Origin: Setoptus koraiensis
Taxonomy: Eukaryota; Arthropoda
Direction: 5' to 3'
Assembly: GCA_048013815.1 (NCBI GenBank)
Contig: CM106585.1
Coordinates: forward strand, 5,828,001 to 5,892,000
Length of the DNA: 64,000 bases
Below are positions 32,037 through 42,200 of this stretch, piece by piece. The notes under the pieces were generated by a model. That model was not told the DNA's origin, did not search any database, and saw only the letters and a program-made list of their open reading frames with translations. Every line of letters begins with the position of its first letter. Within the stretch, counting starts at the first letter, position 1. The position numbers were made by a program, and so were the translations under genes.

Positions 32037-34072
32037 CTGCTGGCGAGCGAAGCCTCTCGCGCCCAGCCAGTTGGCCGGCTCGCCAGCGAATCGCAGAGGT
32101 GAGCCCAGAGTCAAGTTCGTTCTCTCTCATGGTGCATTCACACCGCCACTGTGTGTGCGTGTGTGTGTGTGTGCTCAAGTGTGCCAAGAATACGGCGGCC
32201 GGGCGAGTTGCCATGGCACATTGCGTGTTTGCATGCATCCAATACGCACACACACACACACACACACAGAGTTGAATCGCGACTCGCGAGTCAGTGACCT
32301 CGAGAATGGCGACCTGAGCCCGGCTTAGCGGCGCTGAGTCAGCGCGCGGCTTTGTGCACATTGCCGCGCACGGGCGAGCGACTCAGCGCTGAGTCTGAGC
32401 GGCTGAGAATTTTGAACTCGCGAGACGATTTAAGTGAGAGGCTATTGAACGCGGCCAGCGAGTGCAGCGAACGCCGAATGAGAGCTGCTAGCGCAATGGC
32501 GGCGCCGCCGCCACCAGCAATAATGGCGACAGCATTCGAGTGGGCTGCTACCTCATTCATTCATGCTCGCTCGCTCGCTCTGCGGTAACGAGCGATGGTA
32601 AAAATAGTAATGTGACAGCAGCACAACAACAACAACAACAACAACGACGACGACCCGAGCGAAGCGGCCCATGTGATGCATGGCCTGTGTGTTTATGTGG
32701 CAACGCGCAGCCTGCCCTGTATACTATACAGGCTGTATAGTTGTTTTGCCAGTCTAGGCGGCGCTTCGGTGTGTGCGTGTGTGTGTGTAGCGACGGGCGC
32801 GCAAGCTAACCAGACAGACACACATAGAGAGAATTATTAGCAGGCGAGGGAGCGACGACCGCTCACTCGGCGATTTTTAATTTCAGGCCGGCCGCTGCCA
32901 TTGCGTCCATTGCGTCAGTAGCTTGGTGGCTGGCATCGGCGTAGCAACAGCGCAGGCGACACTGCAACAGTGTACACAAACACAACAAAACGTATCGAAT
33001 CGTGTGCAAATCAATTGGGCCTGTCCAGTGCGCAATCTGCAGTTAACGAGCGCGATTGTATCTTCAATTGTATCGATTTGCGGCGGCTGCCGCATCAGTT
33101 ACCAGCGCACAGGCCCCGCCCTCCCAAGACGGCGCACCGTCGAACAGTGTTAACGTTTGGGCAGCAGCAGCAACGACGCATTCAACAGTTTCGCCAATAG
33201 CACACACACACAAAATAGAAGCCCGCGATTGCCGAGCGCGACACACACGAGCGTTCAGTTTGTCGGGCACAAAGGCTTGCGCACACAGCGAGCGAGCGCA
33301 AACAAGAGCGCCAAGCACGTTGACAGTGAACACACAACCAGCAATTGTTTTGCAGTGCGGCCTCACGCCGGCGCAAACACCCAGCGTGCGCCGAGAGTGC
33401 ATCGTCGAACTATCAGCCAGCAGCGTTAGGTGTCGCGTTGTCGCAGCCATCGGCCACCATTTTGCAGATCACACACACACACACACACACACGAGCGCCT
33501 AGCGAGACAGCACACACAATAAAACAACGTACAGCAACGCAGCGCACAGTGATACGTCGCGCAGCAACGATACGCCACAGACAATAGCAACAATAATAGT
33601 TAGTAGACGAGTTAGCGCTGTTTACGTGTGGCGGCCACGCCGCTCTGCAAAAAGTTCGCTGATCACACGTGAATGTTGACGCGCCATGTCGGCAGGGTGA
33701 CCAGCGACAAACAAAACCATCGAACAAGCAAACACGAGACACATTGTGCAATATAGTGCGCACCACGAGAGACAAATCGCGTCGAACTGAGCATCGCCGA
33801 TTCACGCGTCCGGCCGCCAAAGTGCAAAAAGTTCGACACACACCGTCAGAGCCAGTTTAAAGTGTCACGCCAGCGCGATGTGCGCCAGACCCGATTCAGT
33901 TTAGTTCCAATTAGTTCAGCAGGCAACGGCGGGCCCCAACATCGGCAGTGATCAGACAAACAATTGTAACAATTAATCGCAATCAATCGCAACCAATCGC
34001 AATTCATCACAATTCATCGCAATTCGTCAAATTAGTGGCCGCCAGGCAGCAAATCAGTCGCGAGCAGCAACC

Positions 34073-37000
34073 ATGAAGGTGCCCATGAGTCCCGAGGAGG
34101 CGCTGGCCCGCTACGGGGCCCAGCTGACCCCCTACGAGCGACAGGAGATAATGCAGTACGAGGGCAAGAATATTTATTATTTGGGCCTGGAGGCGAGCCC
34201 CGACAAGGTGATCACGTCCGAGTCGATGCCCAACAACGGCTTCGACGACGAGCACGGCAGCTACATCAAGGTTATTCACGACCACATCGACTATCGCTAC
34301 GAAATTCTCCAGGTCATCGGCAGGGGCTCCTTCGGCCAGGTGGTGCGCGCCAGGGACCACAAAACCAACCAGGATGTCGCGCTCAAGATTATACGCAACA
34401 AGAAGCGCTTTCATCAGCAAGCCCTCATCGAAGTCAACATACTAGAGCATCTTAACAAGTGCTGTGATCAAGCCCAACAGGCGACAAATAGCAACTCGTC
34501 AGCGGCATCCTTATTCTCCTCATTGTCGCATATTAACACCACTAACAACAACAATAGTAGCAATAGCAATATCAACAAACAGCAACACAACACCAACAAC
34601 AACAATATCCAACACGCCAACAATTACAATGGTAATAGCAATAGTTTAGGCTTCAACAGCAACAACAATATGCAAAACAATCTACACAGTGCTAACGCAG
34701 GCTGCCAATTTGTCATTCAAATGATTGATAATTTCTACTTTAGAAACCATCTTTGTATTACTTTTGAACTGCTCAACATGAACCTGTATGAGCTCATTAA
34801 GCGCAATTCCTACCAAGGCTTCAGCTTAAATCTAATCAGAAAATTCGCTTATTCGTTAGTGCAATGCCTAAGGATGCTAAGTCGCGAAAAAATCATTCAT
34901 TGCGATCTCAAACCAGAGAACATTCTACTGCGCGATAGAGGCAGTAGCTCAATCAAAGTCATCGATTTCGGTAGCTCGTGCTTCACAAGCAAACGAATCT
35001 ACACCTATATCCAGTCAAGATTCTACAGAAGCCCAGAAGTGATACTTGGACTGCCTTACGGAACTGCCATAGACATGTGGAGCCTCGCTTGCATACTAAC
35101 AGAATTGTGCACCGGCGAGCCACTGTTTCCTGGCGAAAATGAGGCCGATCAATTGAATTGCATTATGGAGGTGTGCTCCATACCGCCCGCTTCGGTTCTT
35201 GAGGCGGCCACCAGACGCAGATTGTTCTTTGATTCAAGAGGCAATCCTAGAAACACAATGAATTCAAAAGGCAAAAGACGAAGAGTTGGATCTAAATCGT
35301 TGGCCTCCATACTCAATTGCGAAGAGGCCGACTTTATTGATTTCCTAGAGCGCTGTCTCACTTGGAACCCGCGACTCAGAATGACACCAGACGAGGCCAT
35401 AAGACACCCGTGGCTGGCCAACTATGTCAGGCACACTCTCATCACTCCAAACATACAATCCCCAAACTTGAAAGGTAAAAAACAAAAAGAATTAGAAAAA
35501 ACAAATTGCTTGCATGCACTAACAGATTTAACCCACATAAATCTGAGTCTCCGTACAGCTTCCCATTCCACTGAATTGTTCACGAATGAAAATACTGACG
35601 GCACCCTATCACTATCTCTCATAACCTGTTGTACTCACAATGATCCCAAAAAAATATCCCGCTTCCCAAAAAACTATAAAAAATCAGATGTCACATCCAT
35701 GTCGAATAACAACAACAACCAGCACACATCAGATAACAACAACAACAACACCAGCAACAACATCAACACCAACAAAACTAGCAAAGATAGCAAATTCTTT
35801 CACGGCAATAATAGCAACGGCAATATCAGCAACAAGGATACCAACAACAACAACGTCCACAACTATTCAATCTTGCAACCGCATCAAATGAACACAAGTG
35901 ATAATACCAGTAGTAATAATAATAATAACAACAGTAATACTAATAATAATAAGACAGCCGCTGATGAATATTATTACACCACCCATCATCAGATAGCTAA
36001 TAGCAAAGTTCATTACAACAATCCTAATATTCATTCTAATATAATCAACAATGGCGCATCAAATTATATTGGTGACGGTATCGATTCGGCCAGTGAGAAT
36101 TACCGCCTGAATGGTATGGTGCAAGGAGCGGCTGCATTTAGCTCGCAACAGTCAAACGGGTCACAACAACAGCCTTCTCATGCCAACAACGCATATGCAG
36201 CATCTTTGTTCGGTCAAGCTAGACCACAGAGAGCTGTAGTTTCAAATACAATTAATAATGTGGCTACAGGTTTAGTAGCAACAGGTGAAAATCCAGCAAC
36301 ATCTACCACCACAATAATTGTGCCAACAACGAACAATGATTTAAATCACGCAGCTACAGCTGGAACTGACTTATCAGCTTCAGCGCAAATATTTAATACC
36401 AATAACGATGGTCATCGACAAATGTATAATCAGTCACAATCAATGAACAATCTAACGGCCCATCTTCTTGGCAACAATTCTCATCAACTACTATCGCAAC
36501 AACAGTTGGCATCTGGTATGGGTAGCAAGCTAAGAACAAGCCATTTTGTAACTTTAGATGGTTACAACAATAATCAAACTAGCAATGGTCGTGATGTAGC
36601 CGATGTCCAGCGTCGTGTTAGCTGCATCGCTGGTCCTTATCATCACCAAAGCAATAACACAACAACAGGTCTTACTTCGTCCGCATACGGTGGTGGTGCA
36701 AATAACGGCTGCTTGAATGATAACAACCTGATAGCAACAAATGCTGCGAATTCAACATCATCGTCGTCAACATCAAAATCATCCTCGGCTTCGTCGATTG
36801 GAGGTGGGTTAGCATATAACGGTCTGCAGAACAACAACAACAGCAACAATAGCTTTGCCAACAATGGCAGCCAACTTGCTTCTATGGGTGGCTATCACAA
36901 TCAACCTATTGCGGGTAGTGCAACTAAAAGTGGTCATGTCATGGCAACTTCAAGATCCATGCACCTACTGAACAACAGTCAAAAGTCAGCCACTAAATCT

Positions 37001-38548
37001 ACTGGTGGTAACATGATGGCTGGGGTGACCAGTGCAACATGCGTGATAAAAGAGCTAAATAAAAACACGGCTAGCAAATGCAACGTCATCAACCATAACA
37101 GTAATAATAACGGTGGTAACAGCACAAATGGTGGTTGCGTAACAGCCCAAAGGCGCCATAGCAGTATCACTGCTTATAGCCAGAACAATGTTACTAACGG
37201 GAAATTGTTGACCAATGGGCTATCCTCCACCTCGCTCACTAATAATAATGGGGCAAACAATGCTCCATTCCACAATAATAGTTCAGGTAAATTAAATGAA
37301 GCTGAGAACGAGTCCCACAATTCCCAATCCTACCAACCCGCGAGACTGACCCCTTTGAAAGAAAATTTCCAAAAACTAAAAAGTCCAATTATCTCCCCTT
37401 CAATCCCAAATATATTCCAAATTGTCCAACCGTCCCCTCAACTAAACAGGGCGTCAGGTGTTGATACAAAATCAGTTGTAGAATCAAGGGAGAATATAAA
37501 GGAAAAGATTAGAGATATTAAAAGAAGAATGGTAATTGAGCGCCAGAGAGATGCAGAGTTTAGGAAAACGAATTTTTTCAGAGGTGGCAACATCTCTGGA
37601 AATGCAAAAAATTGTGATACGAATCAAATGTCATTCTCAAATAATGAAAAAGGAGGGCCCACACCTGAACAGTTAGAGGAGCAGCCTAAAAGAATCAAGC
37701 TAGAACACGAATTAGTTGCTGAAGATTTCGAAGAGTGTGCGAGAAGAGTCAAGTCTAAAGAACAACGGGCAGCTGAAGAGTTTGAAGAGTGGCGTAGAAA
37801 TATCAAATTGGAGTATGGTTCGTTGGATGAAAGATATAGAGATTTAGTTAGAGGGGCCAGGTCCGAGGACGAACAAGCGGCTGCGTGGTACGAAGGATGG
37901 GCTAGAAGAGTAGATTCAGGGGTCGAACCAGCGATTGAAGATTACGAAGACTGGGGTAGAAGAGCTAATTTGGAATTCTTACCAACGGCTGAAGAATACG
38001 AAGAGCGGCGCAGACGAATTGATTCAGAGTGTGTAGCACCGCCGCGGCAACCCATAAAATTGCAGTACGAACCTACCGCTCAAGAGAAGATTTCTGCCTG
38101 GAAATGTCAATTTATTGATGAACAGCCCATGAATTTACCTGAAGTCCATCCTCACCATTATCATACCGGTCTACCTGCCAAGAAAGAAATAAATGAATTT
38201 TTGCCGTCTCCTAATAAGAAAAAAGACGATGCGACCGACCCCTTTGGTCCGATTTGTTCTTTGAGAGTTGAACCAATTCAGGAAGAAGGCCCAGTGAAGA
38301 TATCACGAGCTGTACAGGCGCAATCTAATTTGGACGAAACACAAAACGAATCAGGGAAAAAAGATTTTAGCAGCAGTGGTGATATCATGAGGCTCAGAAA
38401 GTTGGTTGAATGGTGTGAAAAACAAGCAGCAAGGATGCCTCCCTCTAAACGCATATCTCTGCCTATCTTAGTCAACCGCGACGTAACCATGACTAGAAGG
38501 AAGTACCGACTCCTGGAGGTATACTTGTCAAAGAATGTATGCTCTTGA
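34073..38548 (+). CDS. Class II DYRK protein kinase (DYRK2/smi35A-like) with giant Asn-rich tail
   Basis: A single-exon ORF of 1491 residues; the start CAACCATGAAG fits a good Kozak context. Residues 4-40 hold the class II DYRK NAPA/DH-box region (LTPYERQEI, NIYYLGLEA). The kinase domain spans about 74-453: Gly loop GRGSFG (83-88), Lys105, HCDLKPEN (276-283), DFG (298-300) and the DYRK autophosphorylation loop YTYIQSRFY with Tyr312. It should be a constitutively active Ser/Thr kinase that matures by Tyr autophosphorylation. An Asn-rich insert of about 80 residues (131-209) sits in the loop between helix C and strand 4. After the kinase comes about 700 residues of Asn/Ser/Gly/Thr-rich sequence, then a charged helical stretch and an 18-residue repeat array (1208-1315). 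DYRK2 itself is about 600 residues long. The first 340 bp use GC-rich codons; the rest is AT-rich. Confidence 0.92.
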   Translation: MKVPMSPEEALARYGAQLTPYERQEIMQYEGKNIYYLGLEASPDKVITSESMPNNGFDDEHGSYIKVIHDHIDYRYEILQVIGRGSFGQVVRARDHKTNQDVALKIIRNKKRFHQQALIEVNILEHLNKCCDQAQQATNSNSSAASLFSSLSHINTTNNNNSSNSNINKQQHNTNNNNIQHANNYNGNSNSLGFNSNNNMQNNLHSANAGCQFVIQMIDNFYFRNHLCITFELLNMNLYELIKRNSYQGFSLNLIRKFAYSLVQCLRMLSREKIIHCDLKPENILLRDRGSSSIKVIDFGSSCFTSKRIYTYIQSRFYRSPEVILGLPYGTAIDMWSLACILTELCTGEPLFPGENEADQLNCIMEVCSIPPASVLEAATRRRLFFDSRGNPRNTMNSKGKRRRVGSKSLASILNCEEADFIDFLERCLTWNPRLRMTPDEAIRHPWLANYVRHTLITPNIQSPNLKGKKQKELEKTNCLHALTDLTHINLSLRTASHSTELFTNENTDGTLSLSLITCCTHNDPKKISRFPKNYKKSDVTSMSNNNNNQHTSDNNNNNTSNNINTNKTSKDSKFFHGNNSNGNISNKDTNNNNVHNYSILQPHQMNTSDNTSSNNNNNNSNTNNNKTAADEYYYTTHHQIANSKVHYNNPNIHSNIINNGASNYIGDGIDSASENYRLNGMVQGAAAFSSQQSNGSQQQPSHANNAYAASLFGQARPQRAVVSNTINNVATGLVATGENPATSTTTIIVPTTNNDLNHAATAGTDLSASAQIFNTNNDGHRQMYNQSQSMNNLTAHLLGNNSHQLLSQQQLASGMGSKLRTSHFVTLDGYNNNQTSNGRDVADVQRRVSCIAGPYHHQSNNTTTGLTSSAYGGGANNGCLNDNNLIATNAANSTSSSSTSKSSSASSIGGGLAYNGLQNNNNSNNSFANNGSQLASMGGYHNQPIAGSATKSGHVMATSRSMHLLNNSQKSATKSTGGNMMAGVTSATCVIKELNKNTASKCNVINHNSNNNGGNSTNGGCVTAQRRHSSITAYSQNNVTNGKLLTNGLSSTSLTNNNGANNAPFHNNSSGKLNEAENESHNSQSYQPARLTPLKENFQKLKSPIISPSIPNIFQIVQPSPQLNRASGVDTKSVVESRENIKEKIRDIKRRMVIERQRDAEFRKTNFFRGGNISGNAKNCDTNQMSFSNNEKGGPTPEQLEEQPKRIKLEHELVAEDFEECARRVKSKEQRAAEEFEEWRRNIKLEYGSLDERYRDLVRGARSEDEQAAAWYEGWARRVDSGVEPAIEDYEDWGRRANLEFLPTAEEYEERRRRIDSECVAPPRQPIKLQYEPTAQEKISAWKCQFIDEQPMNLPEVHPHHYHTGLPAKKEINEFLPSPNKKKDDATDPFGPICSLRVEPIQEEGPVKISRAVQAQSNLDETQNESGKKDFSSSGDIMRLRKLVEWCEKQAARMPPSKRISLPILVNRDVTMTRRKYRLLEVYLSKNVCS
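37694..38017 (+). repeat. Six in-frame 18-residue repeats in the DYRK tail
   Basis: Units begin at 37694, 37748, 37802, 37856, 37910 and 37964, each exactly 54 bp. Examples are IKLEHELVAEDFEECARR, VDSGVEPAIEDYEDWGRR and ANLEFLPTAEEYEERRRR. The consensus is hydrophobic-K-x-E-x4-A-E-D/E-Y/F-E-E-W-x-R-R. A seventh, degenerate unit (IKLQYEPTAQEKISAWKC) follows after a 12-residue linker. Unit DNA is well diverged, so the array is old and kept at protein level. Confidence 0.95.
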
Positions 38549-39268
38549 TAGCCATACCATTGATTTTGTACTGATTGTATACGACATGCTTCGGACTACT
38601 CGAACGAATTTCGAGGATAAATTAACATAGTAAAAAATAGTGTAAACAAGTGTTGTAATAATTAGTCAAAAAATTATATAATAATCGAATTCAGTTCATT
38701 AGAAATATGAAAATTGTAATGATTTAATTGAAATTACCAAATAAATAATTGATATATTAATTAATTGAATAAAAGATGTTTGAAGGAATCTCACAAATCT
38801 CTACAAGAAACCAAACTAGCAATTTGTTATTTTAAATCCCATTATCATTTTTATCTATAGAAGAAAATTATAGTAGAACTGATTGATAAAATCACGTTTG
38901 GTTGATTCTCCAATTCTTTCTGTAGTTAGCAATACTAAAAATATTTATTAAACTATAATTACTCAAACGAAATGGACATAGATGCCAATAGATGAGGCTC
39001 TACAATAATAGCAAATTTAAATTTAAGGTTAGCTAAAACAATTTATGCGTTCCTCCTAAGTGAGTTGAAAATGGTCATAATATACGATCATTGGGTGTGT
39101 ATTTAATATTCTTATTTGCTTGTTCGATAATTGATATAATCTATACATTAGAACGTCATCTATAACTGTACAAATAACTGTTGCTTTTGAAGAACAATTT
39201 AATACAATCGAAACACCTACAATCTGTATGGATATCTATAGAGAGCTATAGAAGAATAACAGTACATG
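38549..39268. other. Convergent 3' flank of DYRK and ESRP genes
   Basis: AT-rich UTR-like DNA. Candidate poly(A) signals are AATAAA at 38740-38745 and 38768-38773 on the plus strand (DYRK) and TTTATT at 38944-38949 (minus-strand AATAAA, ESRP). No gene seen. Confidence 0.6.
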
Positions 39269-42200
39269 TCACATATTGACCATGGCATGATTCATGCTTG
39301 AGTGTTGCGCCTGGTGATGATAATACGAAGAAGGCGACACAGGTGGAGAGGGCCAGTACAATATTGGATGATAATAGGCAGTGGTCATTTGACCTGGAGC
39401 AGCACAAGGATGTTGCGGGTGTCCTTGAGGAACGATTCGAGCGAGAGCAGCGGCTGCTGCTGCCACGGAGGTGTTATTAGGTAATGCAGGTAACATTGCA
39501 GTTTGACCTGGTTGTATAAATGGGTGAGGGTAATGTCCATAGGGGTGATGTGGCAAGAAACCTGAAGCTAGAAAAAGAACAGATAGGTTAGCGCACTGGC
39601 ATGGGAGATGGGCGACTTGGTGAAAATTTTGTAAAAAGAATAGATAATTTACCTGTTGGTACTAGGGGCCTGTGGATAGGAACTCCGTTTGTTAACACAA
39701 GTATCATATCGTCGATAGAGCATTGGAACACTTCGATGTATCTCAATTTTTTGCCGGAGGTCATGTTTTTGTGGTGCCTAGATTGAGCTGCAACATGGGC
39801 CGATTGTTCGCTGTCCATTTGAATGAAGGCCTCGCCGGAAGGATGTCCCTGAAGTGGTATCAAATAGAATGCAATAATGGAATCAATACAGTTCGCCAGT
39901 AGGTTACTGATGACGAAGATTGTATGAGAAATATCAAGGCTTACCTGTGAATTATAGACCATGTGGACACCCTGATAGACTATGTTCTTTCCGTATTCTC
40001 CGAGAAATTCTAATATTTGTTCGACTTGAGCCTCGTAAGGCAGACCCCGCAAACGGATACAATCCTTCCTGCTGGAGTTGGCCATCATGTGCGGCGGCGA
40101 CATTAGAGCCATAGGCTGGTGGCCAGGTATTGCGGATACCATAGGTGGTGACGGTTGTTGTTGTACAGTGTGATGGAATGGTGTTGTAGTTGGTGTTGGC
40201 GATGCTTGTGTTTGTGCAATCGGTTGATGGTGTCGATTTGATGACGCGTTGTGGTTAATTGCGTTCGATTGTTTGGACGACGCCACCGACGATGACGCCA
40301 GAGACGAGCTATCCTTGCTTAGACTCGGCGATCCATTCGACCGGTTCCTGGTTGGACTGGAGTCCGAAGAATCGCCGTCAGTGGTGTGACTGTTTGAGTC
40401 CGCGATGGGCGAATGGGCCCGGTGCTGGTTGCTGTACTGCTGTTGGTGATGGCCATTATTCGCTTGGCTCATAATTGCGTTTGAGGGCTTGACGATCCTC
40501 TGTTGGTGGTGACCATTAGACATGAGACCGTTGCTGTTGCTGTTGAATTGCGAGCCATGAGAATTGAAGCCCAGCAATTGACCGTTGACCATTTTTGTTG
40601 GCTCCATGGACCTATTGAGCACTTGTTGCACCTCGGCCGTCGTGCTCCTGAATAGTTCAATGTACCTGGCGCCAATGCTCTGCCTGTGTTTCGACAGAGC
40701 CTTTGTTGCCTCGCTCTCTGATTCGAACAAAACAAAAGCGTCGCCAGTAGCTTTTCCGTCGATTTTTTTCACAAACAAAACGCCCTCGGAGGCCAGCATC
40801 ACCGTACAACTGTTGTCGCCCTTACTGAAAAATTCGATCTGTGTGTCAGGTGGAAATAAGAGGCACATTTGTGTTACCTAATTGCGACAAGCATCATAAG
40901 CAGCGTGTTGGCAATGTGTGAGCGGCTCGCTCGTTTACTTACGACTTGTTGACTTGTGCAATCGTAGGGCAGTCCTCGCATTCTGATTATCACCTCGGCT
41001 CCCCGCGAGAGGAAGGCTTGAGCCTTGTTGTTGAAGCCTTTCGATTGTGTAACATTGGCGTTTGCGTTTGTTGTTGTTGTTGTCGTTGTCGTCGTTGTCG
41101 TGTTCGTCAATTTGTTCACCGAGGCATTTTTTTGTTTTTTTGTAGTTTGTTGTTTGGCGGCATTGGGCGCATTCGATTGATTCGTGTTGGAATTTTTCGT
41201 CACGTTATTTTTGTCATTGTTGTGGTTGTTGTTGTTCGTTTTCGCCGTTTGCGATACAACGACCGCGGCAGAGGATTTTCGCGCATGATTTTTCGTTGTT
41301 TGGTTGATTTTGAGTTTCATTTGTGCAGATCGAAGAAAGATAATTGTATTCTGTATTAGTTAGTGCTGTGTAACATCTGATTTTAACATTTGTTCCGCGT
41401 TAATCTTTGATTGTGCCAACAAAACGCCGATACCGTGCGTGAGATAATAAATAATAATGAAATTTCTCTCACAAAGCTCATCGCTGTTCTCCAAAACCAT
41501 GACTGATGAATGCTTGGCAATTTGTAGAAAGCAAAAATGAAAAAAAACTTTTGCAACGTGTGCGGAAAGTACTCACAAGCTTGATATAGCGTCGGGGCAG
41601 CGCGAGTCAACCGCATGTTTTTTAAAAGGATCGCTATTTTTCATACAGTCGCTTGTCAGTGTCATACAGACTCATTTGATACCACTTGCCGCTACAGTTG
41701 TCGTAACTAGTATCATATATAGTATCATATACTAGAATTATATGCTAGAATTATATACTACAAGTATATCAATCAACTGTAGCTATATCTGGCAGGCTTA
41801 AATGTAAGAGCAGGCACAGTGTCTTTCGGCGAGTGTGTGTTCACAGTTGCCATGGCAATTCTTTATCTCTCATCTATTCATTATGCCTCAAGATATGGTA
41901 ATAATGAATGCAAAAACGAGATCGCGGGCAGCATCCTTCATCCAGTTACAACTGGACCATGGACACCCGACATAGCGAGCGAGCGAGCGACGGAGGCCGG
42001 GCCGGGCCGAGCCGAGCCGTTTCAAGCTGGCCCCAACGAGCAGATCAAGCGATAAAATGATTATGCAGCAGCGTGATTATGTACATGTTTGCTAGTTTGT
42101 TTGTTTGCATAAATAATGAAAATGGAAATGAAATTATGCGTTGATGTTGCGCAATATTGTGCTCAAACCAACCAAGTGTCACACCGACGTCCTTGCTAAC

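Larger units (their letters stand above)
26091..34072. other. 8 kb upstream region of the DYRK gene, becoming CpG- and GC-rich from about 27 kb
   Basis: No protein-coding exon is supported here. The many open frames (many over 60 codons) on both strands come from GC-rich, stop-poor DNA and triplet repeats and overlap on all six frames. Visible contents are an ATT run (26715-26748), CCGGCC/GCGGCC-rich segments (28-29 kb), several GT/CA microsatellites (28679, 29881, 30216, 32150, 32246, 33471), a 20-bp tandem array (28921), a 9-bp array (30931) and a TTG/TGC triplet stretch (31965-32042). The last 1 kb before 34073 probably holds promoter and 5' UTR sequence of the DYRK gene. Confidence 0.5.

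Noticed and set aside
27000-33900. Dozens of overlapping 60-170 codon ORFs on both strands
   Set aside because: Open in several frames at once and composed of Ala/Arg/Pro/Cys or Gln/Val runs from CpG-rich and triplet-repeat DNA. No conserved protein signal.
34007-34420. Minus-strand 137-codon ORF overlapping the DYRK start
   Set aside because: It is the antisense shadow of GC-rich kinase codons.
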